From Cylicocyclus nassatus (taxonomy: Eukaryota > Nematoda > Chromadorea > Rhabditida > Strongylidae), in contig CATQJL010000316.1 in assembly GCA_958299035.1 (NCBI GenBank), forward strand, positions 22,111,676 through 22,175,675: 64,000 nucleotides of DNA, read 5' to 3'. Numbering within the stretch: position 1 is the stretch's first letter; every line of letters begins with the position of its first letter. The notes beneath the pieces were generated by a model. That model ran no database searches. It was not told where the DNA came from and worked only from the letters and a program-made list of their open reading frames with translations. Positions 36,439 through 49,800 of the stretch are shown here, one piece after another. A program made the position numbers and the translations under genes.

Positions 36439-39094
36439 TGCAACAACTGTAAATTTCATGTGCCCAAGAACATAAGAACGTCAAGATTCAGATGACACAA
36501 TCGCAGATAGTGTGAGACAGCGGTTAGTAATTTTGCGAATCGTTTTATCCAGAAAACTAAAATAACCCATTTTTCGATCGATTTGATAGTGTTAAGCTAA
36601 CGCGACTGAATGCTTGAACCCTGTTGGCGCAGAATGTACATACCACAATCTTTAGATCGAATATGACCGGATAAAAGATGATCGTTTTGAAAATGTGGAA
36701 TGATCTAATCAAAAAAGTCCTTTTGGTGAAAAAAGAGAATTCTGTGCGGTTACATCAGAAATGGAGTCGCCTACAAAAAAAAACTCAAAATATTTCTCAA
36801 ATTTCGATTCTCGCAAAAGAAACTGCTACTCTGAAAAAGAATTTTATCGTCTCTTGTCATGAAAATTCGCATCAACTGTCGCCCTCTCAAATCTTTTCTG
36901 TTTGAGGCGTGAACTTCTCAAAAGAGACAGCATTAATATATTGTTTATGTAGTACTTTTATTTTCAGTTTTCGAGAAAAATTTCATTTGGTTTTTCCCAA
37001 TGCAAAGAACTTTGAAGCAATTGTCGAAGCCTCGAATCTGATGCAATATTTACACAAATGAAAGATTTTTTATAAAAATGAGATTTCATATGTTTGGTGC
37101 GCTCTGGCTTGAATTTTATTGCTCTGAGAGCAATGTGAAAGTCATAAATAATCACAGGAACGATGAAGTTCGAAAGGAAGATATTACAGGGCGATAGAAG
37201 ATAACTTATGTGCTTGTGAGAGATGGGTTTATCAACAAAAGAAATATGCCTTACCTGTCGTTGCACTTGGATATTGAATCCAACCTTGATAGCTGGAATA
37301 AAGCGAGTATTGTAGAAGCAGAGATGAGACTAATCGATCTCACCGCTTACAGTGTTGTGGTGGCTTTTGGCTGCTCTTGGCTGATGAGGAACCTTGATAA
37401 ACAAAACCGAAGACAGACAGTCTAACGGCAAAGATCACTTGTACAAAAAAGGGCAGTGTTAAAGTGCAGGTGAGGGGGGGGGGGGGTACATGGAGCATCA
37501 TAGAGCATAGGGTAAACAAAGCAAAAGTGGCACGAACAGACCGACATTGACGTCAGATGGGGGTGCCTGCGCTTTATTAAAGAGTATGATTCTGCAGCAA
37601 ACTTCACGAACCTCTTATCAACTCAACGAAACGTTTAGAAACTAAAGTTTAGCAAGTGTTGTGGACTCCTTTCTTGGAATTTTTTGAATGAGAGTTAGAA
37701 ACTTTTTCTACCAACAAATTCCAAATTTTTTATAACTCGAGGCTTAGAAAATCTGCACTTTGGGTTTAAGTGAGCACTATAAAGTAATCTTATAACTCAA
37801 TGCAAGAAGTTTTGAAGTAAACAATACGGTTTGAGATACGAGTCGAACTTAGACTCTGCGCGAAGATAGGGGGGAGGGGGGGGGGGGGGAACAACATTGA
37901 AACGACAAAAATTTGCCTAGACGTATCTTTTCTCTTATTCGCTACCGCTAGGGTCTCGAAGGTGCTACAAAGCAGAAAGCTCAATTTTCTTGAGCTAGTT
38001 TGTAACGGGTAGTTTACAGTTTACATGGTGACGCAAGGTTTTTAAATATTCCACGCCGCGAAAATTCTGCACAATAAAGTTTTTCGGAATGCTGACACAA
38101 GAAATATGCGTAATCTAGCGTGTCACTCTTTTTTGTGAGCTTACTATACAGTTGAAGGGTCATAATGTGCTGGGTTTGCATATGGGTTTATTGGATGGTT
38201 AATGGCAAACAGGGGAATTTTTCAGAGCCCGGGAAGAGTGGGAGGGGAAAGGCGAGAAATTTTTTTTTTGAATGAAAGGACCTGGTTACATTTACCCTCT
38301 GAGATTCTAAGGATCCTCAAGTTCTTTGAGGGACTAAAGATTTTCGTAAAATAGGAATGGCGTAGACACGCCCAAAATTTAAGTGGTATGAATACAAGCG
38401 TTTTGAAATTCGATTATGTGCCTATACAAAGTTACCTTTACAGCGCTTCAGAAGGGTATTAGATTTTGATATCGTACTTTAGTTTCCATCCAAATTAGCT
38501 AGCCTTTGCGCTGCTTTTTCTGATTTTTTTTTGCAAATTTCAAGCTAGTAGCAATTACATGAGCTTGCAAGTAAAGTTGATTATATGATTCTTCCTCATA
38601 GAAATCAGCTCAGGCAGTGGCTGTAATATTTTTTTTCAAAAACTCAACGTATGCTTGCAGCAACTTATTATATATGCCTTGAGCTTCATTTGCACCTGTT
38701 AATATTTATTCCATCAAATTTCAAGTCGCGGTACTTTTAGTACAGGATATTTGCCATGACATTTTTATTCAAATGAAAACAGGAAAAATTTCTTGGTAGA
38801 TTATCAAGTGTAGATTCAAACTGTAATAAAGCAACAACCTATATTAAACATGCCAATTCATCAGCGTTCAAATTCAAAAAAAAGCGAAAGATGATTGACA
38901 TTTAAGTTCTGTTTCCTGTAAATGATGACGTCTGACTCCAAATTTGATTTAGAGACATCTAGGTTAAAAAACGCTGATATCTTGCGACACAAAATGACAA
39001 GTCGAAACGGCTAAGCCTGTTTTTAAGAAGTGATGCATCACCAATTTTTACCAAAGAAGGATAATAAGTTGCATCTTTGTAAAATATAAAAAAA
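36439..39094. other. Intergenic, no gene seen
   Basis: A+T-rich, without recognisable coding sequence. It contains G runs at 37474-37486 (13) and 37876-37889 (14). Confidence 0.5.
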
Positions 39095-39575
39095 CTAGCT
39101 GGCTTACCCGGCTCCGCCGTATGTTCCGAATAGAAAATTCCATTTCTCAACCGATCCGGACCAAACTTGGCGCACATACACTTCGGGCCCCGGCAAGTGT
39201 CACAGTCCACTTTTCGTTATCGATCGATGTCAATTTTATCGATTTTTTGCAAAATTTGAGCTAGGGGGCTGGAATTTGGCAGGGGGGTATAATCGAGCAT
39301 GCTGATCACCCCCACGGGGGTGATCAGCATGCTCGATTACCCCCCCCCCCCTGTGCCAACTCCCAGCCCGTAGCTCAAATTTTGCAAAAAATCGATAAAA
39401 TCGATATCGATCGATGACGAAAAGTAGCCTATGACACCCGCCGGGGCCCAAGGTGTATGTGTGCCAAGTTTGGTCCCGATCGGTTCAGAAATGGAATTTT
39501 CTATTCGGAACATACGTACAGACAGACATACATACAGACAGACATACAGACAGACAGACAAACAGACATTTAGCT
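39095..39575 (-). mobile_element. Helitron-like element with a single-unit palindrome (compact form)
   Basis: Minus-strand 3' end GGTAAGCCAGCTAG at 39095 and the same subterminal inverted repeat (CCGAATAGAAAATTCCATTT) as the 221-bp element. The interior has one left unit and one right unit of the 120-bp repeat around CTGATCACCCCCACGGGGGTGATCAG, versus 3-4 and 5 units in the copy at 27.4 kb. The 5' end is degraded: AGCTAAATGTCTG is present but the TCTTATATAT start is missing. A run of 12 C is at 39340-39351. Confidence 0.7.
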
Positions 39576-39973
39576 ACTCGCCCCTCCATTTGTCAAACTT
39601 TACATTATTCAGCAGTTTCGGGAAAACTTTACGAGTTTCCCAAAGAGGACACTTCTTTTAGTTTACTCAACTTTCTTTCACTACTTGCTCTGCCGCCAAC
39701 GTTGTTTGCATAATGACTTTGATGATGTGTTTCGAAGTTTGCGCACGAGTTTTCGGAAGTGGAAATTATGCAAAACACCTCAACTTCTTCATTGTGCATT
39801 CCACTCAATAAAACTCCATTTATTTTTAGCTGAGATGCTAAATATCCTAAAAGAAATTGCACAAATGTATGGTTTTCGTGATACTGAATTTTCCATACCT
39901 ACTAAAGCATGATTATCCGAAAATTTTATGTTGAGCCGAAAGTTCTTTCCGCAGCATTCTTCAAAATCGTAAT

Positions 39974-40025
39974 GCAAACAAAATACATTATAAAGTATCT
40001 CTACTTCATAATGTATTTTGCTTGC
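39974..40025. repeat. Hairpin, 24-bp stem
   Basis: GCAAACAAAATACATTATAA.. (39974-39997) pairs with ..TCATAATGTATTTTGCTTGC (40002-40025) with two mismatches and a 4-nt loop. Confidence 0.7.
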
Positions 40026-40410
40026 AATCAGCTCTATTAGGATGGGAAAATCATTTGCTTTTCAATGGCCTTTGACGGTTCCTTAGGCCCCTGGGCATCC
40101 CTCACGCGATTCAATTTGCGACGCGATTTGGCAAAGCTCCAATTATTTATAACTCATCATAAGGGTTCTGAATGCACGAAAGATAGGATATTTTATCAAC
40201 CTAGGAAAGTCATACATGCTGTGCATCTGGGGTCTGCCAATATTGAATTCGAAGACGTTTGGCAAATTGCCAGATCGCGTGGCGACAAATCGCGTAAGGT
40301 AAGACTAGGACCTTACTACCCACAAACAGAGATATAATCGAAAAAGGAAAATATCTAGCTCTAGTGAATCCCAGCAAGCCTGATGAAAACCTAGAAACAT
40401 CTCAAAAATT

Positions 40411-40452
40411 CGAAACAGCTATTAGCAGAGGTATCTGCTAATAGCTGTTTCG
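40411..40452. repeat. Perfect hairpin, 19-bp stem, 4-nt loop
   Basis: CGAAACAGCTATTAGCAGA (40411-40429), loop GGTA, then the exact reverse complement (40434-40452). Confidence 0.8.
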
Positions 40453-40872
40453 GACCCTCTGTTTCTGGCTTTTAGAATATTTATGATTTCCAAAAATGAC
40501 TAAATTTTGATTTTCCTGCTTTGCATACTTTTTTTGGAAGTCATAGATTTATAGAAACACTCGCCCAGCATAAACGTTGCTGTCAGAGAAAAAAGATTAG
40601 AAACCTATGCTAAAAGCTGTTTAGGGTTTTTGTGCGAGGTTTTTGGATTTTTGACAGGCTTGTTTGAGATCAATTAAAGCTTAAGTCGTTTCTTTTCTAA
40701 TGAAGTTGTTACCATAGTTCCGAAACAGTGCGAGCGAACTTTCAGTTCAACCCTATATACTACATTTGAATTTCCTGTTTGCCAAATGAAATTATTGTTA
40801 GATTATAGGAAATGTAATGATACTCTAGAGACACAGAAAAACATGATTGGTATATGTATGCATCTCATAAGC

Positions 40873-41127
40873 TTAATGAAGGCAGACAAACTTTCGAGCT
40901 TCATCGTCGTCTATACAGAAGTTAGAAAGTCTTTCCATGTTCCTTTTTCTTTCTACATCAAATGGGCTTCCCTCGTCCGCTTTCTTGCCTATTGACAGCG
41001 TTTCAGAATTCACAGCTTGTTGTGCCTTGACTTCCTGCTTTTCTTCGTCGCCGCTCTTCTTCAACTTCAAACGCAAAGTTTTGGGTTTTCCTTGTTTTGT
41101 TCTTACAAAGCTTACTTCATTGTAAAC
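40873..41127 (-). pseudogene. Possible orphan exon or gene fragment, charged 80-residue frame
   Basis: Minus-strand frame open from about 41127 to the stop at 40873. Its composition is that of a real hydrophilic protein: RLKLKKSGDEEKQEVKAQQA, then KKADEGSPFDVERKRNMERL and CIDDDEARKF. I do not recognise a family, see no convincing initiator context, and find no partner exons nearby. It could be a captured exon, a pseudogene fragment or a terminal exon of an unrecognised gene. Confidence 0.3.
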
Positions 41128-41792
41128 AGTTCATGAAAAAATATTCTGTTTGCCCAGTGTAAACTCGTGCTATCTTATACAAAGACTGTTTTAGCACTTC
41201 TATGGTTGCACTAGGTTGGAAAATGAGTACTAAGTAAAATAATAAGCATGTAAAATTTCGGAAAATTTGTTTGAAAATCTTGAGTAACCATAACTGATAA
41301 TTTAGCTGTTTTGTTGCATTTTTATGGAGTTAAACTAAAGTTATGTCGCTTTGATATTGAAAAATTCAAAGGTGCTCTCTTATAGACGTATTAGCATAAA
41401 AGATTTTTTCAAATGAAAAATTGATCTACTTTCTAATAATGTCTTCTGCTGCTTCTTAAGGACAAGAGGCTACAAAGATAAAAATTCGAGAGAACCACTC
41501 CAACTTTCAATTTTCGAAAATAAATAGATAAATCTGGAACACTGCAGAAAAAAATGTCATGCTTTTTTTACAGTTTTCGTAAGCTGCCCGGTCCAAGTTT
41601 GCGCTGGTCGTTTTGTATGAATAGTCGCGATTTTCGAAGAAAATGCCAAAAAAATTTTCCGTTTGCTTTAAAATCATAACTTTTCATAGAAAAGCTCGAT
41701 CTTGATGATTTCTCGATTTATTTTCGAAAATCGAAGAGTTGAGTGACTCTCTTTTACGAAGTTTTATCTCTGGAGTCCTCTGTCCTCAAATA
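41128..41792. other. Intergenic, no gene seen
   Basis: A+T-rich sequence without recognised features. Confidence 0.4.
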
Positions 41793-43835
41793 TTAGGTCA
41801 TTCCGAAAGTAATTTCGCTTTCTTCAAAGGGGCGCCATATCTGATGGAACAAAGGTTTCTAAGAGATCTTGGGGGCATTCGATGCAGAAATTCATTTTCT
41901 TTCTAATGGTTATGAAAATTTTGCAAAACAGTCGATGAGTTTTCAGAAAATAACCAAAATCTGCGACCTATGCATTTGAGATGGTCAAGTTTCACGATTT
42001 TTTTAAACCTTTCATATCAATCCTCAGAAGGAGTTCAAGTAACGATTCGATAGAGCAAACCTCATAGAATACAGTGCTGCTTTTTTCTCTTTTCCATATC
42101 TTGTCATACATTTTTAACAGAATTTTAACTGATGCTACTGATTTCCATACTTGGACAGCTAAATCCTAGTAGAACCTCAAAAGAAACAGCTCGCGCACTA
42201 TTCGATGCAGCATTTTCTCCTCTTTCTAACAAGTGTTTTTCGTTTTTGATTCGTTTAGTTTCCAGGGATAAAATCATCATAACTCACTTTTTCTATGGAG
42301 CCCCAGGCTGTACCCGAAAAACTCGAAATTCAATATTTCGAACCTGTAAATCCTCACTTGCTTTGTAAAATTAATGCTAACTCATAGCACCATCTTGGTA
42401 GACTCAAATTCCGAAAAATTATGATGTTTGATGCGATTGTGGTTGAGGTGGGCCTGCCAAAATTCGATGGTTCTGTTAAAAAATCTTTCAAAAAATTACA
42501 GCGAACTATGAAAAAGGGAAAAAAGCAGCGCTGTATTCTGTTAGGTCGTTCCGAAAATAATGTCGCTTTTTTCGAATGAACGCCACTATTCGTGGAATCA
42601 ACATTTTCAAGAGATCTTAGAAGCGTTCGATGCAGCACTTCATCCTCTTTCTGATGGTTCTAATTTGGCTGCATAAAGTTTAACGAGCTTTCGAAAAATT
42701 ACCAAAACCTGCGACTCATGCTCTTTGCCATTGTCAAGTTCGGCTGTTTTTCTAAATTTTTGTACCTATTCTCCGAAGATATGCAAGTGACGTTTAAATA
42801 AAGCAAACCCTATAGGACACAGAATAATTTTTCCTTCTCCTGAGCCTGCTTCTTAGAGTCTCTGGAATCAATTTTTCAATGCTATCAAATTGCATATTTG
42901 GTCGACTCAAACTACACAGAACAACGACCGGCAAGCAACTAAGGTGTCATTCGACGCAGCTTCTTCTCCTCTTTCTATCAGTTGTTTTTTATTTCCGATT
43001 CATTAAGTTTTTCGGGATAAAATCATCATAATTCAACTTTTCCAAGGCACCCCAAGGTGTACCCGAAATTTTCGAAAGATGCTAAACCGAAGCGGTGAAT
43101 GCTCGTTTGGTTTGTAAAATTGTTGCCAAACCATAATCCATGTTTGTAACTTTCAAAATCCGGAGACTTGCTGGCGTTTGATGCACTTTTGTCTGAGACG
43201 AGCCTGCTAAAATTCGGCGGTTCCATCAAAAAATCTGTACAAAAATTATGACGAGCTCTGGAAAGTAGAAAAAAGTTGTGCTGTTTCTTGTACGCTTTGC
43301 TCCATCCATCCATTACTTGGACTCCTTTTGAGGTTTGTTATGAAATTTTAGAAAAATTGTGAAACATAGCCATCTTGAAAAGCATAGGTCGCAGATTTTG
43401 ACTCTTTTCTGGAAGCTCATTGACTGTATTGCAACTACTTCATAATCATTAGAAAGAGAATGAAATGCTGCATCAAATGCTACCAGAATCTCCTACGCAT
43501 CTTTGTTCCACGAGATGTGGCATACGTTTGAAAAAAGCGACATTACTTTCGGAACGACCTAATATAAGGTTTACTCTATCGAATTGTTACTTGAACTCCT
43601 TCTGAGGATTGATATGAAAGGTTTAAAAAATCATGAAACTTGAACCATCTCAAAAAGCATAGGTCGCATTTTGGTTATTTTCTGAAAGATCATTGATTGT
43701 TTTGCAACAATTTCATATGAATTAGAAAGAGAATGAAATTCTGCATCGAATGCCTCCAAGATCTCTTAAAAACCTTGGTTCCATCAGATGTGGCGCCCGT
43801 TTGAAAAAAGCGAAATTACTTTCGGAATGACCTAA
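41793..43835. mobile_element. Outer mariner-type inverted-repeat element (interrupted)
   Basis: Ends TTAGGTCATTCCGAAAGTAA at 41793 and its mirror ending at 43835, flanked by TA on both sides (41791-41792, 43836-43837). The arms are about 280 bp at roughly 85% identity. Removing the inner element 42541-43562 leaves 1,021 bp, almost exactly the inner element's 1,022 bp, so this is one family member interrupted by another. No transposase frame seen. The ends resemble mariner ends of the TTAGGT..G..AAAAGTAAT type. Confidence 0.8.
42541..43562. mobile_element. Inner mariner-type element, 1,022 bp, nested
   Basis: Ends TTAGGTCGTTCCGAAAATAA at 42541 and its mirror ending at 43562. Left-hand arm and interior (for example ATAAAATCATCATAA, GGTGTACCCGAAA) align directly with 41793-42540 of the outer element. 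It sits in the outer element's right arm at a TA: the left flank now reads TG, the right flank TA. Confidence 0.8.
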
Positions 43836-46632
43836 TACTTTAAGTGTGTTTTTGAAAGTGGAAGAATTTTTCTTTTTGATGATATTTCTTGTCAGCTAAT
43901 ACGCTCATAGAGGGAGCAGTTATGTATTTTTCAGAAACAAAGCGACAGAACTTCGATTCAACCATATTTAGTAAGTGTCATTATGTATACTAGTTTTCTA
44001 AACAAATCAAAAGCTCGAAAACTTTCTACTATTTTTGCAGAGACATGCATTTAACACGATATTTTAGTTGTAAAAAACTTACAAGATCAAAACCAGGAAA
44101 GTGGAATCTGTTGGGCTTTTCTCGTTTTTGGGCGTGGAAATGAAAAATGAAACAGCTTGTGTGTTTCCTTTATCTGCTTATCACCGAGATATGCCAATGC
44201 TGATTTTTTTGTTTCAAAAACTATAAAATTAGAAGCATAAGATTTGTGTGATGATGATAAATTGATGATAAATTGCGTGTGCTAACAGGATAAAATAGGT
44301 CGTTGAAATCTTTCTAGCTCAAATGAGGGGCCACGAAATGAATATTTAGACAAGCATACTTCTTATAGATTGCTCTGGAAGACAATTGTCCTCAACTTTT
44401 AGGTAAAGAATAACTATGGGCCAGTATGGGTTGCGCATTGTTTCCAAAAAGCACTCTACATCTGCAGTTGTTTACTATTTCTTAACAATCCTCAAAACAT
44501 CGGCTGTGAAATTAATGTTTATGGACATGGTACAAGAAAAAACTACAGTAGGTAACACGATATAGCCCAAATCCTCACTTGATGAGTAGCGAAACAGACG
44601 TCAGCAAGGGTATAGGATTTCATACTTGAACAGGGTGTGATTTTAGTGTATGCGGACTTTGCTGTGCGATCATGTAGTCTGATGTTTGATGCATCCTATG
44701 ATGGCTTTATTGTTAGGTTTTCTAGCGTTTTCTGAGAGAAAGAGCTAGTTGATTAAAAGTCCACTTGTGTCCCTGCGGTGCTTACAACATTTGCGCGTGA
44801 ACTTATGACCATAGGCCGAAAAATTCAAAAAATTTGCTTTCACAGTCATGACAACTTACTTTTGCTAAAGAGTGCTGTCGGCACTACAAGGATAATAGAA
44901 GAAAATCTACATCTGCATACACCTCACATTTATATTTCAAAAGAAATTATCTCGTTTTTAAACAGCTTTTTGACTTTTATGTCTGCTCTCGAATTTGTTC
45001 TTTTACCTCCATTGACCTCAGTCTCCAATCCATTCGTCATGGACGATTTAACAAGGAATAGTTTTTGAATGGAAAACGATCATGTCACCTAGTTTTCTCA
45101 CATGCTAGCCGTCTTTTCACTCCAAGATCAAAGATTTTCCTTCAATGACAGAGAATCTGTATAGAAACAGCCTTAACAAACTATAACTCTACCAATTGAC
45201 ATAATGTTCTAACCATCCTCATTCGCATATCATTGGCTCCAAAGCTTTTATGCTATAGTTTGCAAAGTATTTAGTCAAAAGGTTAGGTTAACACAGTCTT
45301 GCAAGTGCAAACCATAGCGCAAATAATCGTAATTTTTACATTACATCACAACAGAAAGCTTAAGGTAATTTATGTTATCAAAAATCGATCTCTCGAAATA
45401 ACCTTCGCATTTATCTCGTTTTTCTTTCAATGAAAGCAAGGTTTTTGAGTGAAACTGAAGCTAAACTAAAAATTTTGAAAAACCAAAGCGGTCGGGAGGG
45501 GAGGGGGGGGGGGGTTAGACTCACAATACATATGTATAATACTGCTGACCGCTTTTTTCAGTGTAAAATTGATTAGATGATATGTGGGTAAATCAAGTAA
45601 TCTCAAACATTTGCAGAGATTGTACATTTGTACTGGGCTTGCTAGGCATTCTCCATTGTTGAATTTAATCACCACCTTGGCGATTAATACTTTTTTCAAG
45701 AGCTTGTGATCTTCGTTCTTGTGATGCCCAGTGTAACCAGCAATACTGACTACTCAAATCTTCTCAAAGATTTTGGGGCAAAGTTTTATCTCCATTGGCT
45801 TAAATTCCTCTAAATTTCTATTGTGATTCTGTAGTGATGTAAATCTTCAAATGCAGCCAGCCATAAGAGTACCCGAGCGTCGAGGCATTTGAAATATTCC
45901 AGTGTACTTTTGAGACTTTTTAAAGGTATTTTTGAGGTTCACAACTACTAATAGGAATGGGAGAAGGGGGGGGGGGGGAGGAGGACTTGCAACCAATATC
46001 AAGTCTTGCTTGATGTTTGACTCCCTCAGTATCTTTCATCTCCACATCACGGTTACTCTCGGCAACTCGTTTGTTATCTCAATGATTCATCCACTACGTT
46101 TAACCTCCAAATGTGCTCAGTAAAGATTCGGGAAGTGTCAAGTTTTTTTTTCATGCAAAAAAAAATAACATCGGCAACTCCGCGATCAAATATTTGGCCT
46201 TTGCATTTGATTCGTCGAGTACCTTTTTGAAAACTGCATGTAACCTTTTGTAAAAGTCCTTTACTCCCTTCCATTACCACCTTGCAAAAAGAGTACATGT
46301 AGGTAATATTGTCACAATCAGACCAAATCTAGGGTTTTTAGTGAGTGATACGCCCTAACGTTTTATTCGCTGTTTGAATACTTGTGTAAGTGGGCTTGGT
46401 TAAAGTTTTTTTCTATATCCTCTGGGTTGGTTGTCTACTAACCTAATTTTGCAATAAGAAGCGATCTTATGGCATACTGAATGCTCAAACAACTTCCGGT
46501 CTTGATAGCACTCTATAAAAGTTTGGGTAGCACTTGCAGTAGCAGACTTAGTTTGCCTCCCGAGAAGATTGCACCACGTTCCAGTTATTAAAAAAATCAA
46601 CTAATGTGATTTTCCAGGAACCTTTACAGCCT
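43836..46632. other. Intergenic, no gene seen
   Basis: No recognisable gene. G runs at 45503-45514 (12) and 45966-45978 (13). Open frames here (for example 44778-45068) have no coding character I can recognise. Confidence 0.45.
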
Positions 46633-46801
46633 GTGTCAATTACGAGCTCCCTTTTCAGCGCAATATGCCAGAACTTCGCGCCACGTTCGCGCGCGTATGG
46701 CTTGAGCATTCAATTTGACATCATCGATTGGACATCCGCTCGCAAGGCCCTCGCGTTGCACATGCGTAGTTTCTATATGAAAGGGAGTTCGTAATTGACA
46801 C
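46633..46801. mobile_element. 169-bp MITE, GTGTCAATTACGA ends
   Basis: GTGTCAATTACGAGCTCCCT at 46633 and AAGGGAGTTCGTAATTGACAC ending at 46801 are inverted repeats with one or two mismatches. The interior is GC-rich (CCACGTTCGCGCGCG). A one-ended relic with AAAGGGAGTTCGTAA is at 53734-53750. Confidence 0.7.
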
Positions 46802-49800
46802 TGACTATACTAATGTAACAAACCTTTTTAAAACCAATTTTTTTAAACCAAGAATATAATTCTTAGAATCTATACATTAAATTTAGCTGCTACTTCCAGA
46901 TTTGGTAAACTTTTCGAAACTTTGACTGAGAATTTACTAGAAAAATTTTGACGCCTTCATCTTAGTATAATTTGTGATTTAATTTCTTATCGCATTACAT
47001 ACGATGTATCGTCTACTTGCTAGATTTTATTGCTAGTAAAGGGAATTGCAAATTTTTGTTTACAGCTTCTCATAGTTGAAATTGTGCCCAACCATTTTTG
47101 ACCATTTGATAACTCAACTCAAAACGAAAGTTTACTTCGAAGCTGATAACACTAATTCCATCACAGTTGACCACCTTATTTTCTCGCTCTTCCACCATGC
47201 CATAAGACCCCTAGAATTCTGTTACATACATTTTTACTCAAAACATCAATCCGATGAACTTTGTATGTTGATTGTGTAACTGAAACAAATCCGGTGTCTA
47301 ATCCGCTCAAATATTGTGGCAACATGTCTTAATGTTTGCATAGCACTTGATAAAATAGCAAAAGCAGCTAATGAAACATCAGGTGTCATAGCTTTGACAT
47401 TCTTCTTAGCCTTTTGTCACAAGTATATGCTTAGTAACTGTGAATCATGTTCCGGAAAGTCTGATCTTATTCTTATAATTTACAAATCGTAGATAATGAA
47501 ATTGCCAAGTCGTAAAATGATTCAAGATCATATGTTCATATATCCCTTCCCAAAGTAAAAAAAATCCCAAAAATATGCGCCCCGACTTTGTTCAGCCTTC
47601 TGCGTATGCCCCAAACTTATATTACATCTGAGAAGCTGCTTAGTTCTTGAAATAACAATGGTAATTCCTTTTTTTGTGGTGTTACAAGAAAAGTTTCGAA
47701 AATGAAAAAAAATTCGCAGAAAAATTTAGGACTTCAAACCATTGCAGCATTTCAAGCACTCTGATATCACAGAATAAAGACCGTCCACCCAAATTGAGGT
47801 TAATGAGTGACTCATATAGTAGAGGGACCCCCAACTAAGCCATCGCCCAAGTCTCGCTGCAAAATATGAATTCCAAAGCGAGAAAATCCCTCCAGAAGGT
47901 AGGAGGGCCACGCTGGCTCCGCCCACTAACCTGACTGGTCTGAAAAGCCCAAATTTAGGCTCAGATGTATCTGGGAATGGCTTAGATTCGCCTTTTTATA
48001 TGATCATCAAAGTCGCGATCTTTCTGTTTTGCTTGAAGGTCGATTCCAGATTACTTCAAACCACCCACATCAACGGGTGTAGTCAATGTGGCCGCTTCTA
48101 CTTTCTAGAGCGGATTTTTCGCTTTGAGCTTCATCTTTTACAGCGAGACTTGAGCGATTGCTTAGTTAGAGGAACCGCTATTATACGACTGTAAAACTCG
48201 TTCATTTTGACTAGAAATTTGTGTCTTCAAGATCAGAATGCATAGAGGTTGTGATGGACTAAACTAAAACTATGTAAACACTTGTCATAAAAGTGAACAT
48301 CTACATTTTTTACGCTTCTTTACGCTTCTCGACCATTATTTTCATAGGACTTCCTGAAGCTACTTTCATTTTCTCCAGTGTATAATAGAGTTGCTGTTCT
48401 CTCGTTCTTTCTTTCTCGTTTTTGCTCTATGAACTACGATTCTGCTAATAATTGCTTGGAATGGCGATTTTGAAGAAAAATCATTTATGGTTAACAGCTA
48501 AACAAGTGTTACATGAACTATATTTTTAAAAATCTGGACCCGTCACTGCATACGAAATGCGATACCCCCTACATATTTTTGCAACATACATCCGCCACTT
48601 ACTTCCTGCATCCAAGTATAAGTAAATAGTAACAAAGCTGCTGTAGGTTTGACGCATGTGATTGAGTACATGGTCGAGATGGACGGGATTGATAGAATTA
48701 TTGCACGGAAAAATGGAGCGATTCAAGCGATTTAGCAATTTATCGCTTTGAGAAGTCAGAAAATTGTCTGGGAGTGGGTCGAGAAATTATTTGGAGTGTT
48801 CAGGGACGAAATATAGCAAATGTTCGATACTTAGAATAATCTCCTTATGCCGGTAGTAAAGAAGAGATCTTATTTGTGGGGTGTAGATGGTGAGATTGAA
48901 AATTCTAAGATAAATGACTTAACAGCTCATTTCTTGGATAAGCTCTAAATTTGTCGGAGTTGGGTTAAGAAATGTTTGACTTTTCAGACAACATTTTGCA
49001 GATTTTGGCGGTTAAAATAATTTCCACATTTCAGCCGTGGTCCCGAAAATTTTCTTCATGGGGAGGGGGGAGAAATAGATGAGTAGGTCACGGATATTTT
49101 CCCGCGAAGGAATTTGACATTGATCACAAGGTCGAAACTTTTGATTTTCAAAATTCTGTCGACCTGGGAAAGCATCTTCTACGGAATATCGAAACTCCAC
49201 AAAAAATGTGAAAATATTATATAATTACACAAATAGAAAGAATTTTCTTGTAATTGCTTAATGTTTCACACTAACCTCATTCAAAGATTCTGTGTTCAGT
49301 TCGCACGGGCAGAGATGAGAGCTCTGAGTCTTTTCATCAGTATAAACAGCTTGATCCACTTTCCACTGAAAATTCCTGTTGCACGCCCCCCCCCCTTCCC
49401 ACACCTGACAAAATAAAGAATCTTTGATCAGCATCATTTCCATTGCGATGACAAAGCTCAAAGTTAATCATCATTCGAAGCGTGAGCCGCTAATCTTTGA
49501 CCTTCTCATTATTCGCTACTTGTGCTTAACGTGACTTGTCGTCTAATTTGATTGGAAACCTCCTTTGTCGCAATGAATTTTAGTATGATTACCGTAATGT
49601 TGCAAAATGAAAGTGCGAACATTTGCCACGCATTCTACATTCTTGCAGACAGGTTTCAAAAAATGTGGTTTCTTCTTTTTCATTGATGAAAAAATGCCCG
49701 CAAATTAGTCAGCTACTAATTAGTGAGATGATGCTATCCCGTCTCAGCAGCCTTGACTTCAGCCTCCACGGAAAGCAGAAATTAATAAAGGTTTTCTTCT

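Larger units (their letters stand above)
39576..40872. other. Intergenic with two long perfect or near-perfect hairpins
   Basis: No gene recognised. Hairpins at 39974-40025 and 40411-40452 are listed separately. A plus-strand 90-codon open frame at 40065-40337 resembles nothing I know. Confidence 0.45.
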
